This document shows, in pieces, positions 55,936-64,000 of a stretch of 64,000 nucleotides of DNA; within the stretch, counting starts at the first letter, position 1; the number at the start of each line of letters is the position of its first letter. Origin of the DNA: Tetracentron sinense (lineage: Eukaryota; Streptophyta; Magnoliopsida; Trochodendrales; Trochodendraceae). Under the pieces are notes generated by a model. It was not told where the DNA came from. It saw nothing but the letters and a program-made list of their open reading frames with translations, and searched no databases. The translations under genes and the position numbers were made by a program. Location of the stretch: NCBI GenBank assembly GCA_015143295.1, contig CM026562.1:3758639-3822638 (forward strand), in the 5' to 3' direction.

Positions 55936-56297
55936 TTAATTAGCTTTGTTTGCAGTAGGGGACTTGATTGACTTGGGCTGCCTTGGCTTCGCTGGGGTTG
56001 ATTTCTTCACCTTCTTTGAACCAACTTTTGCAGGCTTTAGGGTCTTTATTGAAGTTTCAAATTTCTTTTACTATTTTGGCTTTGGAAGAAGCAGCAGTAG
56101 TAGGTATTTGCAAGGCACCTGAAAGTAAGAAGAATGAGAGTGGTGAAAAGCCTTGGCCAATTTGAGTTTCTTCTCTTTGGAGCTTTCGATTTCTTCTATT
56201 TCACAGACTTCTCAACCTTTTGATACGGCTGTTCTTTAGCAGCATTTCCTTCGTGGGCTGCTCGACTGCCGTGGTCGCACCTTCACCATAAATAAAC
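55936..56297 (-). pseudogene. Histone H1-like pseudogene, 3' part
   Basis: On the minus strand GEGATTAVEQPTKEM begins the reading, followed after a frameshift by AAKEQPYQKVEKSVK, a TAG, KKSKAPK, then KLKLAKAFHHSHSSYFQ. The linker-histone N-terminal tail reaches the start of the globular domain (HPPYFQ-like) here. Most of the globular domain is missing. The C-terminal tail is then clear: TLKPAKVGSKKVKKSTPAKP, PKSIKSP and a stop TAA at 55938. Pro-Lys pairs and KSIKSP are typical of plant H1. H1 compacts linker DNA, but this copy cannot. It is interrupted at its 5' side by the LINE at 56298. Confidence 0.78.
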
Positions 56298-59200
56298 TTT
56301 TTTTTTTGGAGGATAAGCTTGGGGTTAGGCAGACCCCGACCAGATGCAATAAAAGGAAAAAAAAAGATTACATCCTACGATATTTACATCCCCTTGCGCT
56401 CTCTCTAACAATAAGCCTAAGAGGTTCTGGGAAATCCTGCGGAAGAAGAACAATAGTCGAATCTAAGTTACAAAACGAGGCTAAGAAATCCGCAGCCTAT
56501 TTGATTCTCTCCAAGAATGTCTTATCTCCACCCCTACAAAATGATGGAATTCTTCTCGGATAGATTCAACCCGCCCTTCCACTTGCCAAGGCATTTCCGA
56601 GCTCCCATTTAGGATGTCCACTGACCCTTTAGAGTCGGAAACCAACTGAATCCTTACTAAGTCATAATCTTTGGCTATTTTGCAAGCCTTCTGAATAGCT
56701 AACAGTTCTATATGAAGACTAGATTTGTAGCTACCTACCTCCTCAATATGGAAACAAGATCCAAAGGCCAAAATCGGCTCACCTTGGTGATCCCTGAATA
56801 TAGCACCACAGCCCGCTGCATTATTTCTCAAAGAGCCATCAGTATTTATCATTGTAACACCTTCTGGTGGTGGAAGCCAAGAACACCATCGCTCTCTAAC
56901 ATGATGCCACACAATAGGAATATTCAACTCAAGAAAAAAGTCTCTATTACTAGGAGTATCCTGGAGCTCCAATCTTGGGCTGTTGAGTCGAAGTGACGTA
57001 TCTTTGAGAATTTTGTTGCAAATAATCTCAATTGGCAAGAATTGATTTTGGAAAATTCTCGCATTTCGCTCAAGCCAAATATGGTAAATGGAAGCATTAA
57101 AGCACAATTTCCGGGCAGAATCTATGGGATCCCCTTTAGAAGTTTCTTTAAGAATCCACTTCACTTCTTCAGCCCAACTCAAAATCTGGCGAGAGTTAAA
57201 CCAAATCCTACTAAGGATATGTTTCCAAATGGATTGAGTGAATCTGCAAGCAAAGAATACGTGTTCTAAATTTTCATTTGAGTTCTGATAGAAGCAATAC
57301 TTGGAAGTAGTTAGGATTGCGTGCTTTACAAGCCTGTCTTGGGTTTGCAATCTGTCAGATAAGGCCAACCATGAAATAAAACTGTGTCGCTTAATGTTAA
57401 GCGGGAACCATAGGAGACTACCCCAGTCAACAAGAGGGGAAGGGGTTCGCAAAGCATTCCACGATGATTTGATAGAAAAAGACCCAGAAGAGCTAGGTTT
57501 CCATATAATTTTGTCACCAGAAAGTCTACGCCTTAATTGCACCCTAGAAGCAGCATTCCACACTTGCAAGAGATCCCAAGTAGAGGCAAGAGGAGTATGC
57601 CACTGGCCGTTTGAGATGAGAGAGTCCACACAGGCCGAAGGCCCCAGGCCAGAATCATTCATCACACAGTCTCCATAATGCTCGTCAATAACTCCTATGT
57701 CCAACCAATTATCAAACCATATGTTGGTCTCAGTACCATCGCCTATAATAGAAAAAATTAGGGGTCGAGCCTTTTCCCTTAGTTGCAAGAGCTTCCTCCA
57801 CAACCAAGAGCAATTTGAAGGAACCTTTAATTTCCAAAAAAGTTTATGTTTAATGAGATGGGTCTTGACCCAGCTTGTCCACAAAGATTGAGAGTTGGAA
57901 ACGATATTCCAAAGATGACGAAGGAGCGCTGCACTGTTCCAATCTTTGAACTGCCTTAACCCCAAACCACCTTCAGCATAAGGTGTAGACACTTGTTTCT
58001 AGCTCACAAGGGGAATTTTTCTTTGGTCAGTTGAACCCGACCAAAGGAAATTTGCACAAATCTGCTCGATTTTCTTTAACACACTTGCTGGGAGACAAAA
58101 ACAGCCAGACCAAAAGATATGGAGGCTGCTAATGACAGATTTGAGGAGCTCTAGCCTGCCTGCATAAGCTAGAAGTTTCCCTTTCCAAGATGCAACTCTA
58201 CTTCTGACCTTATCTATCAAAGGTTGACAATCCACCACCTTCAAGCGAGATGAAAACAAAGGTAGACCCAGATATCTAATAGGTAGTCTTCCCTCTTTGA
58301 ACCCCAAAATAGAAGAGATAGCCTGTTTGGTGTGATTGGATGTTCCAGCAAAGAAAATTTGACTTTTTTCCGAGTTTGGAGTGAGACCCACCAGGCAAGC
58401 AAAATTAGCAATGATAACCTTTAGATGACTAGCCGAAGAGATATCTGCCCTCATAAACACAAGAAGGTCATCCGTAAAACTCAAGTGAGAAATCTGAGGA
58501 TTAAGGCATCGAGGGTGAGCTAGAATTTTACCTTGAGCATAAGCCTCGGTGAGAAGGCAAGAAAATCCCTCCGTAATTATAACAAAGAGGAAGGGGGACA
58601 ATGGGTCACCTTGTCTAAGCCCTCGAGTACCCTTAAAGAAGCCCACCAAAGAGCCATTAATAGCAACTGAATAAGAAGGAGTGGATATACAGGTTCTAAT
58701 CCAGGCAATGAACTTAGCTGGAAAGCGAAGTCCAGCCAACACTTTGAAAAGGAAATCCCATCGAACTGAGTCATAGGCTTTCTTGAGATCAATTTTTATG
58801 GTACATCTTGCAACTCCTTGATCTCTATGATAATTCCTAATTAACTCATGCGAGAGAAGAATATTATCAGAAATGCTACGGCCCGATATAAAAGCAGACT
58901 GATTCCAACTGATTAAAGAACCAAGGACACCACGAAGGCGATTGGCCAAGACTTTGGCGATGCATTTGTAAATCACATTGCAAAGAGATATAGGTCTAAA
59001 ATCTCCAAAATTATTAGGCCTATGACATTTAGGGATCAAAGTGATAATAGTGGCATTAACTTCAGAGAGCAGCTGACCAGAACTAAAAAAATTCAAGACT
59101 CCTTTGATAAAATCCTTACCGACTATGCTCCAACATCTTCTAAAGAAAAGCACCGTGAAACCATCGGGACCAGGGCTTTTATCATCCTTCATTGAGAATA

Positions 59201-59672
59201 AGGCTTCTTTGATCTCTTCCTCAGAAACAGCCCTATCCAAGTCTTGCAAGTCAATAGGGGCTGTAGAAAAAGTGATAGAATCCACATTAACCAATTCTGA
59301 ATCTTCAGACCCCAGGAGATTTGAGAAATAATTAACCGCACTAGCTTTAATCAGATCTTCTTCTTCGATTTTCAGACCATTTCCGTCATAAATAGAAGTG
59401 ATGCGATTAAAAGACCTTCTCATTTGCATGCTACGATGGAAGAAAGCAGAGTTAGAATCGCCTAAACTTAGCCAAGAAATTGTAGATTTCTGCTTAGCAG
59501 AAGCTTCTTCAGCTCTACAAAGCATGGAATAATGCATAACTTTCTCTTGCTCTAAAATTGCAAGAGAGGGATCCAAAGGATTATCATGAAGTAAAGATTG
59601 AGCGAATTCCATTTCCATCTTAATGGCATATATTTTCTGACTCAGGTTTCCAAATTGAGCTCTACTCCATGG
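56298..59672 (-). mobile_element. 5'-truncated LINE, 3.4 kb, inserted in the H1-like sequence
   Basis: The 3' end is a T-run on the plus strand (56298-56307) that is the poly(A) tail. The repeat CTTCACCATAAATAAACT occurs at 56281-56298 and 59673-59690, an 18-bp target duplication (17 plus one T that could belong to the tail). Sequence outside the two copies joins into one H1-like gene. The LINE starts at CCATGGAGTAGAGCTC, lacking ORF1 and the endonuclease. Confidence 0.92.
56368..59672 (-). pseudogene. LINE ORF2: reverse transcriptase, zf-RVT, RNase H
   Basis: The reading starts inside ORF2 at PWSRAQFGNLSQKI. It goes through SWLSLGDSNSAFFH, DDKSPGPDGF, DFRPISLCNVIYK, KIDLKKAYDSVRWDF, RGLRQGDPLSPFLF, the catalytic LSFTDDLLVF and RYLGLPLF. 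A TAG follows PLVS at about 57998, where the family has Trp. The zinc-binding part (FISWLALSDRLQTQDRL) and RNase H (INTDGSLRNNAAGCG, HIELLAIQKA, VSDSK) then run in one frame. A one-base shift near 56494 precedes ADFLASFCNL and the true stop at 56368. The Met codon at 59774 lies outside the LINE. Two small lesions in 3.3 kb indicate a fairly young copy. Confidence 0.93.
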
Positions 59673-59690
59673 CTTCACCATAAATAAACT

Positions 59691-59800
59691 AAAATCGGAG
59701 AATTGCAAAGAATCTCCGAGAGGAGGAAGATGAAGTTTAGAATTGAGAGAAAGGAAGTCTCTGTCCAAGCACATTTCCCAAGTATTATTATTTTAAGGGA
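59691..59800 (-). pseudogene. Histone H1-like sequence, 5' flank of the LINE
   Basis: This is the other side of the LINE target. On the minus strand it leads through a pyrimidine-rich CTTCATCTTCCTCCTCTCGG stretch to the target copy and, without the LINE, into GGTGAAGGTGCGACCACGG of the H1-like frame. A similar CTTCATCTTCTTCCTCTTG leader precedes the plus-strand H1 fragment at 55230. It is probably the 5' untranslated region. Confidence 0.6.
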
Positions 59801-59820
59801 AATAGTTAACGGATGCCTTA

Positions 59821-61065
59821 GCATCTCCAACCCAAAACTCATTATCTCTCCTCTATTTCGGCATCTCCTCTATACAGTAGCCTCTCTGGTGGAAATAAAT
59901 TATACTAATTATAAGAGCATATTATATATAAGAATCACTATATTGGTCAATCAAAAATTTTCTCTTCATAATTCCTTTTGAATGTATTGTATTTTCCATA
60001 TAAGTTTCATGTAGATACAAATGTATAAGGCTAGTATAATTTCAGTTTGGTAAAGTTAACCCATTTTTCAAAGAGAAGAAGAAATATCATTTATTTTAGG
60101 AAGAGACAAAATTTATTTTGAACTCTAATTTTCGTTTGATTCTCCAACTTTTGTTAAAATTTTTGAACTCCTCATACAATGGATTTTTATTTTTATTTTC
60201 TAAAATATATAAACTTTATACTATGTATAGGATAATTTATTATACATAGCTAAAATATCTAAAATAATTGTATCAATTTCTCTTCCTAATTCCTAAACCA
60301 TCATAAGTATTTGCAAGATTCATATAATCATGTATTAATATATTATAAAACCTCTCTTATAATTAATAATACACTAGAACTTTCTTAAAAAATTATTAAA
60401 TAGCAAGTATAAGAGAATATTAATTATACACTATAGAACCAAGTTGGTTCCTTACAAATTTATTAATTATTAGAGATTACTAAGTTATAAAATATTAATT
60501 ATAAGAGGGCCTACTGTATTTAGAGGAGATGGGGCCCACTTTAAAGTTATTTGCTCCGATGGGAAGAAACTATATATCACTATTCCTACTCTAAAACTCA
60601 AGGGGTGGATACCTTTGAGGTCGACGCGTGTCCCTTTTGACACCCCTTAACCATGGCTAAGATTTATCCACCCATCCTTGTTTTTTTTCAAATATTAATT
60701 TTTTAAAAAAAATTAAAAAACTGTTTCTAGAGTTTTTTAATATTAAAAACAATTTTTTAATTTTAAAAAATAATTAATATTAAAAAAAAACCAAAGATGG
60801 GTGAGTGAATCTTAACCACGGTTAAGCGGTGTCAAAAGATAAAAGGACACAATCGGTATTTTAACAAAGATTGAAAGACAAAAAGAGGACACAAGTGGTA
60901 TTGTAAGAACATGAATAGTATTATAGAGGTCATCTCTATTTTCTCTCCCAACCTCTAAATATAGAGGCTCACTGTAGCAATACAGAGGCGGCCTCTAAAT
61001 ATAGATCTCGGATGGAGTTGGATAAACTCTATATTTAGAGTTATAGAGCCCGGTAGGAGATGCTC
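59821..61065. mobile_element. Harbinger-type MITE, composite
   Basis: TTA then GCATCTCCAACCC at the left and GTAGGAGATGCTC then TTA at the right form terminal repeats with the TTA target trinucleotide of PIF/Harbinger elements. The right half has CTCTATATTTAGAG palindromes. Inside, 59870-60525 appears to be a second AT-rich element with ACAGTAG...CCTACTGT ends, and 60620-60850 is another copy of the shared foldback core. The left terminal repeat lacks two bases of the right one. Confidence 0.6.
60620..60850. repeat. Foldback core copy
   Basis: GACGCGTGTCCCTTTTGACACCCCTTAACCATGGCTAAGATT on the left pairs with AATCTTAACCACGGTTAAGCGGTGTCAAAAG on the right across an A/T-only centre. It is the same core as families A and B, but with neither terminal type attached. 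Confidence 0.7.
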
Positions 61066-61228
61066 TTAGGTTAGCAAATGGGATCTAGGGGTCTATGGGT
61101 ACGCCTATCACTGTGGTGAGCATTTAAGAGGGGAGGTGCATCCACCAATAGGTGGATACCTTAGGTTAGCAAATGGGATCCATGGGTCCGCCTATTACTA
61201 TTCTTATTTTAATAATTTTTTTAAAGAG

Positions 61229-61395
61229 TAAACTCCTCTTTTGTCATTTATTATTTATGACAGATTTTTTTTACTTTTCTACCGCCCTTTTAGCGTTACC
61301 GTTCATTACAATCTAGGTGGCGCCTAATGGCACTTAAGTTTGACGTGGAAGACATCTATTGGCCCTTTGTAGCCCCCGGCTACAAAAGGCATTGC
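61229..61395 (-). repeat. Long terminal inverted repeat, right arm
   Basis: The reverse complement reads GCAATGCCTTTTGTAGCCGGGGGCTACAAAGGGC, then ATAGATGTCTTCCACGTCAA, GGCGCCACCTAGATTGTAATGA and AATAAATGACAAAAGAGGAG, matching 54981-55148. Together the arms bound about 6.4 kb that includes both H1 fragments. This is consistent with gene capture by a Mutator-like element. Confidence 0.7.
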
Positions 61396-61461
61396 TTCCG
61401 ATCTGATTGCCTGATAGCTGTCAATTCACTCTACGGGATTGGGGTGTGGCCGTGGAATTAA

Positions 61462-61648
61462 TCTAATTGGACTTTGCTATTGAGACCGTAAAAGGTCGAG
61501 GCCATACTGAGACCGTGCTTGTGATGCACGGATCTCAAAATTTCATTAAATCCGTTTTTAAAATTTTAAAATTTGTGCATCACAGGCATGGTATGGGTGT
61601 GGTCTCGACCCTTTGCGGTCTCATTTGCATTTTTCAATCTAATTTGTC
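61462..61648. mobile_element. Foldback MITE around GAGACCGCAAAGGGTCGAG
   Basis: TTGAGACCGTAAAAGGTCGAGGCCATACTGAGACCGTGCTTGTGATGCAC pairs with the reverse complement of GTGCATCACAGGCATGGTATGGGTGTGGTCTCGACCCTTTGCGGTCTCATTT. The centre is AT-rich. The arms are about 70 bp. The target duplication is unclear. Confidence 0.75.
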
Positions 61649-62153
61649 CAGATGAAATGGGATTGCAATCTCTCTTTGAGGAAGTATCTTTTGAGTTTCG
61701 TTTATGGGACTGTAAGGGGCCATGATTTTGACTTTTCCACCATAAGACATGTGGCAATAAGAGTATGAGAATAAGGGGAGAGAAGTCAAAATTATGGGGA
61801 GAAAATGGAATGACTTCTCCCCACTTTTTTAAAGAGGGTTTTCAGGATTCGCCAGAGACAATCCGAGTCCGGAATCATGAAATTCAGTACCTAGTCAAGT
61901 ACTTTGACCATATCAGATATTCATTCAAAGTCATGAGAAGAAGACCTCTTGAAGCGCAACTATTTATCACATGTGGAGTAAAAGAAATAGACGTATATTT
62001 TAGTACTCTTATTGCCTGGAGACTGACATCATAGTGATGATTATTCATGATACTAAACATTGCATTGCTCTTTCATCTCTTAGAAGGTGTGAAAGATTAA
62101 GCCGTGCCAGAGATTTTTGTTTAATTATTTATTGAGACTCTGGTATCAACATC
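61649..62153. other. Unassigned stretch
   Basis: Plus-strand frame 61765-62034 (89 codons) is the longest, but shows no family features. Nothing else is recognised. Confidence 0.3.
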
Positions 62154-62161
62154 TCCCATAT

Positions 62162-62527
62162 GACTGGTGATCTTCTCCAATTGTAACCGGTTTGGGCAAA
62201 ACCGGTTACAACCCTGTTGTCACCACATGTCCCTTTTTACATCCCTTAACTGTGGTTAAGATTCACCTACTCCTAGGGTTCACCCACCTATCTTTCGTTT
62301 TTTTTTTAATATTTTTTAAAAAATTAACCCTAAGAGTTAGTAAATTTTAACCACAGTTAATAAAAAAATTTATTTATTTTTTCTAAAAATAAAAAATAGA
62401 TGGGTAAACCTTAGGGGTGAGTGAATCTTAACCATAGTTAAGAGGTGTCAAAAGAGACATGTGGCCACCTCAAGGGCATAACCAGTTTTTGGCAAAACCG
62501 GTTACAAGTGGAGAAGAATACGTCCCC
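62162..62527. mobile_element. Foldback MITE, family B, copy 2
   Basis: The same termini as 41155-41519 are present (GACTGGTGATCTTCTCC, GGAGAAGAATACGTCCC), and both arms carry AACCGGTTT-GGCAAAACCGGTTAC palindromes. Flanks TCCCATAT (62154-62161) and TCACATAT (62528-62535) form an 8-bp duplication with one change, which suggests hAT-type mobilisation. Length agrees with copy 1 within a few bases. Confidence 0.84.
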
Positions 62528-62607
62528 TCACATATACGGTGTAGTTTAATTATATATCGAGACAATGGTGCTTGAAGGCTTGAAGCCTTTGTAGTTGAAT
62601 TCCCAGG

Positions 62608-62727
62608 TTTTTTTTTTTTTTTGGGGTAATGGTAATATGGTTAGGCCGTAAAACCCTGAGGAATGGAACCGGAACCACTTCCTTACGGAAGGGATGCACT
62701 TACCAATGGGCCAAAGCCCTGGTGTGA
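62608..62727 (-). mobile_element. tRNA-derived SINE
   Basis: On the minus strand TTTGGCCCATTGGTAAGTG resembles a pol III A box and GGTTCCGGTTCCATTCC a B box, about 35 bp apart. ATTACC and an A-run (62608-62622) follow. This layout is that of plant tRNA-related SINEs. TAGTTGA occurs on both sides, but not flush with the ends, so the target duplication is uncertain. Confidence 0.72.
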
Positions 62728-62750
62728 CTAGTTGACAGATTCAATTTGAG

Positions 62751-62945
62751 GGCAAAAGGTTTACTCTGTTGCTCACCAGAGTATCCCTCTGGTGAGCAGC
62801 AGATCAATGGTCCAAAAAATAAGAAAAAAGGAAAAAAAATTTAAATGGGAAGAAGTAAAAAAAATGGCGAAAAAAAAAAGACTTTTGGGGTGGTGGCATT
62901 TTTTTGTCCATTTGATCCGGTGAGCAACAGAGTAATCTTTTGCCC
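62751..62945. mobile_element. MITE, 195 bp, with GGCAAAAG ends
   Basis: GGCAAAAGGTTTACTCTGTTGCTCACC at the left pairs with GGTGAGCAACAGAGTAATCTTTTGCCC at the right. AATTTGAG flanks both ends (62743-62750 and 62946-62953), and a ninth G also matches, so the duplication is 8 or 9 bp (hAT or Mutator-like). A smaller inner hairpin GCTCACCAGAG...CTCTGGTGAGC lies at 62773-62800. Confidence 0.82.
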
Positions 62946-62953
62946 AATTTGAG

Positions 62954-63448
62954 GATGCAGGTACGTTTCTTGTGATTTTCAGGGCTATGCCATTGTCAGG
63001 AGTTGTCTTACCTCATCACCTTTATAATTATATGTGTGAGATGTATTTGCATGGTGTCTAGCTCTTCCCTTTGATTGTCTTAAAACAGGATGGTGGATTG
63101 GCTGTCGATGGTGGATTAGCTGTTGGAATCTCCGAGAACTTTTTGGGTAGAACTTGAAAGTACCTTATTTATAGAACTTTTGTTTTCTTTGAAATAATAA
63201 AATTCCACTCTAAATGTTTTACCAAAAGAACGGACCTAGTAATTTCTTGCGTTTAATTGCTTACAATGCTTGGGGCTGTAAATATGCTCAATTGTAAATC
63301 CGCTCTTATATAAAGCTTTTGCTGAAATTTATGATATTATGGTCCTGAAATTAGAATTCAAACTTTCCAGGGTAGAATATCCACACTTAAAACTACAAAC
63401 AAGCAACTAATTTGTAAATAACCTAATACCAGTAAAAAAAACAAAAAA
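62954..63448. other. Region downstream of the kinase gene
   Basis: This is AT-rich sequence after the stop codon of the right-hand kinase (minus strand). It would contain its 3' untranslated region and poly(A) site. AATAAA on the minus strand was not found in a clear position. No other gene is seen. Confidence 0.35.
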
Positions 63449-64000
63449 TCACTCGGGCATATTAATGGTGGAACTAACATAACTAAAGGGACACGGACAT
63501 GGGGGCATAGAAACTTCGATAACTCCTTCTAGCATCTGCGTGACTTTCTTCATTGTAGGCCGCAGGGACGGTTCTTCTTGAATACACCAAATTGCAACCT
63601 TCACTAGCCTCTCCAGTCTCCTCATGTCACTCATTGCCTCTGTATCATTCTCAACCAGAGCATCAAGTTTTCCTTCGCGATAGCAATCATAGGCCCAATC
63701 TGTTAGAATTGCTCTTTCTTCACCACTCACCTCTGCGTCAACGCTCTTCCTACAACAAATGATCTCTAGTAGCATGACACCGAAACTGTACACATCCACC
63801 TTTGCAGTGATCGGCATGTTCCTGAACCATTCGGCCGCAACATACCCTTTGGTTCCTCTAATTCCTGTACGAGTTCGGCTCTGATCGCTCAACAAAAGCT
63901 TTGCTAATCCAAAGTCAGAAATCCTTGGTGTAAAATAATCATCTAGAAGTATGTTTTGAGGCTTTATATCACAATGGATGATCTGCGAGCTGCACTCTTC
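63449..64000 (-). CDS. G-type lectin S-receptor-like kinase, C-terminal kinase part (runs off the window)
   Basis: The frame is open from the window edge to a TGA stop at 63449, 183 codons plus stop. It enters at [16 protein letters not shown], so the catalytic loop is HCD (non-RD class). It continues with [60 protein letters not shown] and ends VSSTINMPE. This is the C-lobe of a membrane receptor kinase of the LECRK/RLK1 group, which signals in defence-related responses in characterised members. The protein is close to the pseudogene at 47679-48868, so the two are tandem paralogues about 15 kb apart. No stop or frameshift is visible in the part seen. The N-lobe, transmembrane segment and lectin ectodomain lie beyond the window, so function cannot be judged. 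Confidence 0.92.
   Translation of the reverse strand, partial: EECSSQIIHCDIKPQNILLDDYFTPRISDFGLAKLLLSDQSRTRTGIRGTKGYVAAEWFRNMPITAKVDVYSFGVMLLEIICCRKSVDAEVSGEERAILTDWAYDCYREGKLDALVENDTEAMSDMRRLERLVKVAIWCIQEEPSLRPTMKKVTQMLEGVIEVSMPPCPCPFSYVSSTINMPE

Noticed and set aside
59673..59774. Met at 59774 as the start of the LINE protein
   Set aside because: The target duplication at 59673-59690 shows the LINE begins at 59672. Upstream codons belong to the H1-like target.
54971..61405. 9-bp target duplication for the long inverted repeat pair
   Set aside because: Flanks AAACTTGACA and TTCCGATCTG do not match. A shared TTGACAGC outside both arms suggests a deletion near the left end, so no duplication is claimed.
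62608..62727. Functional tRNA gene
   Set aside because: A- and B-box-like motifs exist, but no cloverleaf or anticodon arm can be drawn, and an A-tail follows, so a SINE is the better reading.

Overview
This window is nuclear DNA of a flowering plant with a large, repeat-rich genome. The evidence is a G-type lectin receptor-like kinase family, CACTA, hAT, PIF/Harbinger, Helitron, LINE, SINE, copia and Ty3/gypsy elements with plant-type proteins, and AT-rich spacers. The species cannot be fixed from sequence alone. No bacterial operon, CRISPR array, virus or convincing tRNA gene was seen. The only coding sequence with no visible lesion is the C-terminal part of a receptor-like kinase that runs off the right edge (63449-64000, minus). 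Everything else recognisable is a transposable element, a broken transposase or retrotransposon gene, or a host-gene fragment.

Bases 1-32,724 are a nested stack. The outer layer is a minus-strand Ty3/gypsy Tat-like retroelement with about 2.5-kb LTRs (2659-5172 and 30272-32719), a tRNA-type primer site and a decayed gag, but no recognisable pol. A related solo LTR (5484-24408) sits in its interior. That LTR is split by a 16.75-kb CACTA transposon (5817-22570). The CACTA carries two decayed transposase genes (TNP2-like and Transposase_24-like), captured host-gene fragments (a FLOE/DUF1421-like exon and perhaps a MYB piece), a hAT transposon (13595-17143) and a rearranged copia element (9719-11783). 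Most boundaries were placed by target-site duplications and terminal repeats read by eye. The right interior of the Tat-like element holds two tandem arrays (24545-25160 and 25200-25660).

Bases 32,725-39,300 hold Ty3/gypsy debris: a minus-strand element with a 1.66-kb LTR, primer site and gag start, inserted in an integrase C-terminal fragment of another element. Next comes a three-LTR TRIM-like array whose third LTR is split by a 1.76-kb solo LTR. Bases 39,300-47,500 are dominated by MITEs and foldback elements of several terminal types that share a core sequence, plus a LINE tail and a small Helitron.

Bases 47,500-64,000 carry a receptor-kinase pseudogene, a PIF/Harbinger remnant, an old plus-strand LINE split by a 2.58-kb solo LTR, and a block bounded by about 170-bp inverted repeats. 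That block holds histone H1-like fragments split by a 5'-truncated minus-strand LINE with an 18-bp target duplication. A small-element zone with a SINE and MITEs follows, then the second receptor kinase. No genes act together as a pathway. The value of the window lies in insertion order, gene capture and repeated small-scale structure. I found no convincing new enzymatic or defence system.
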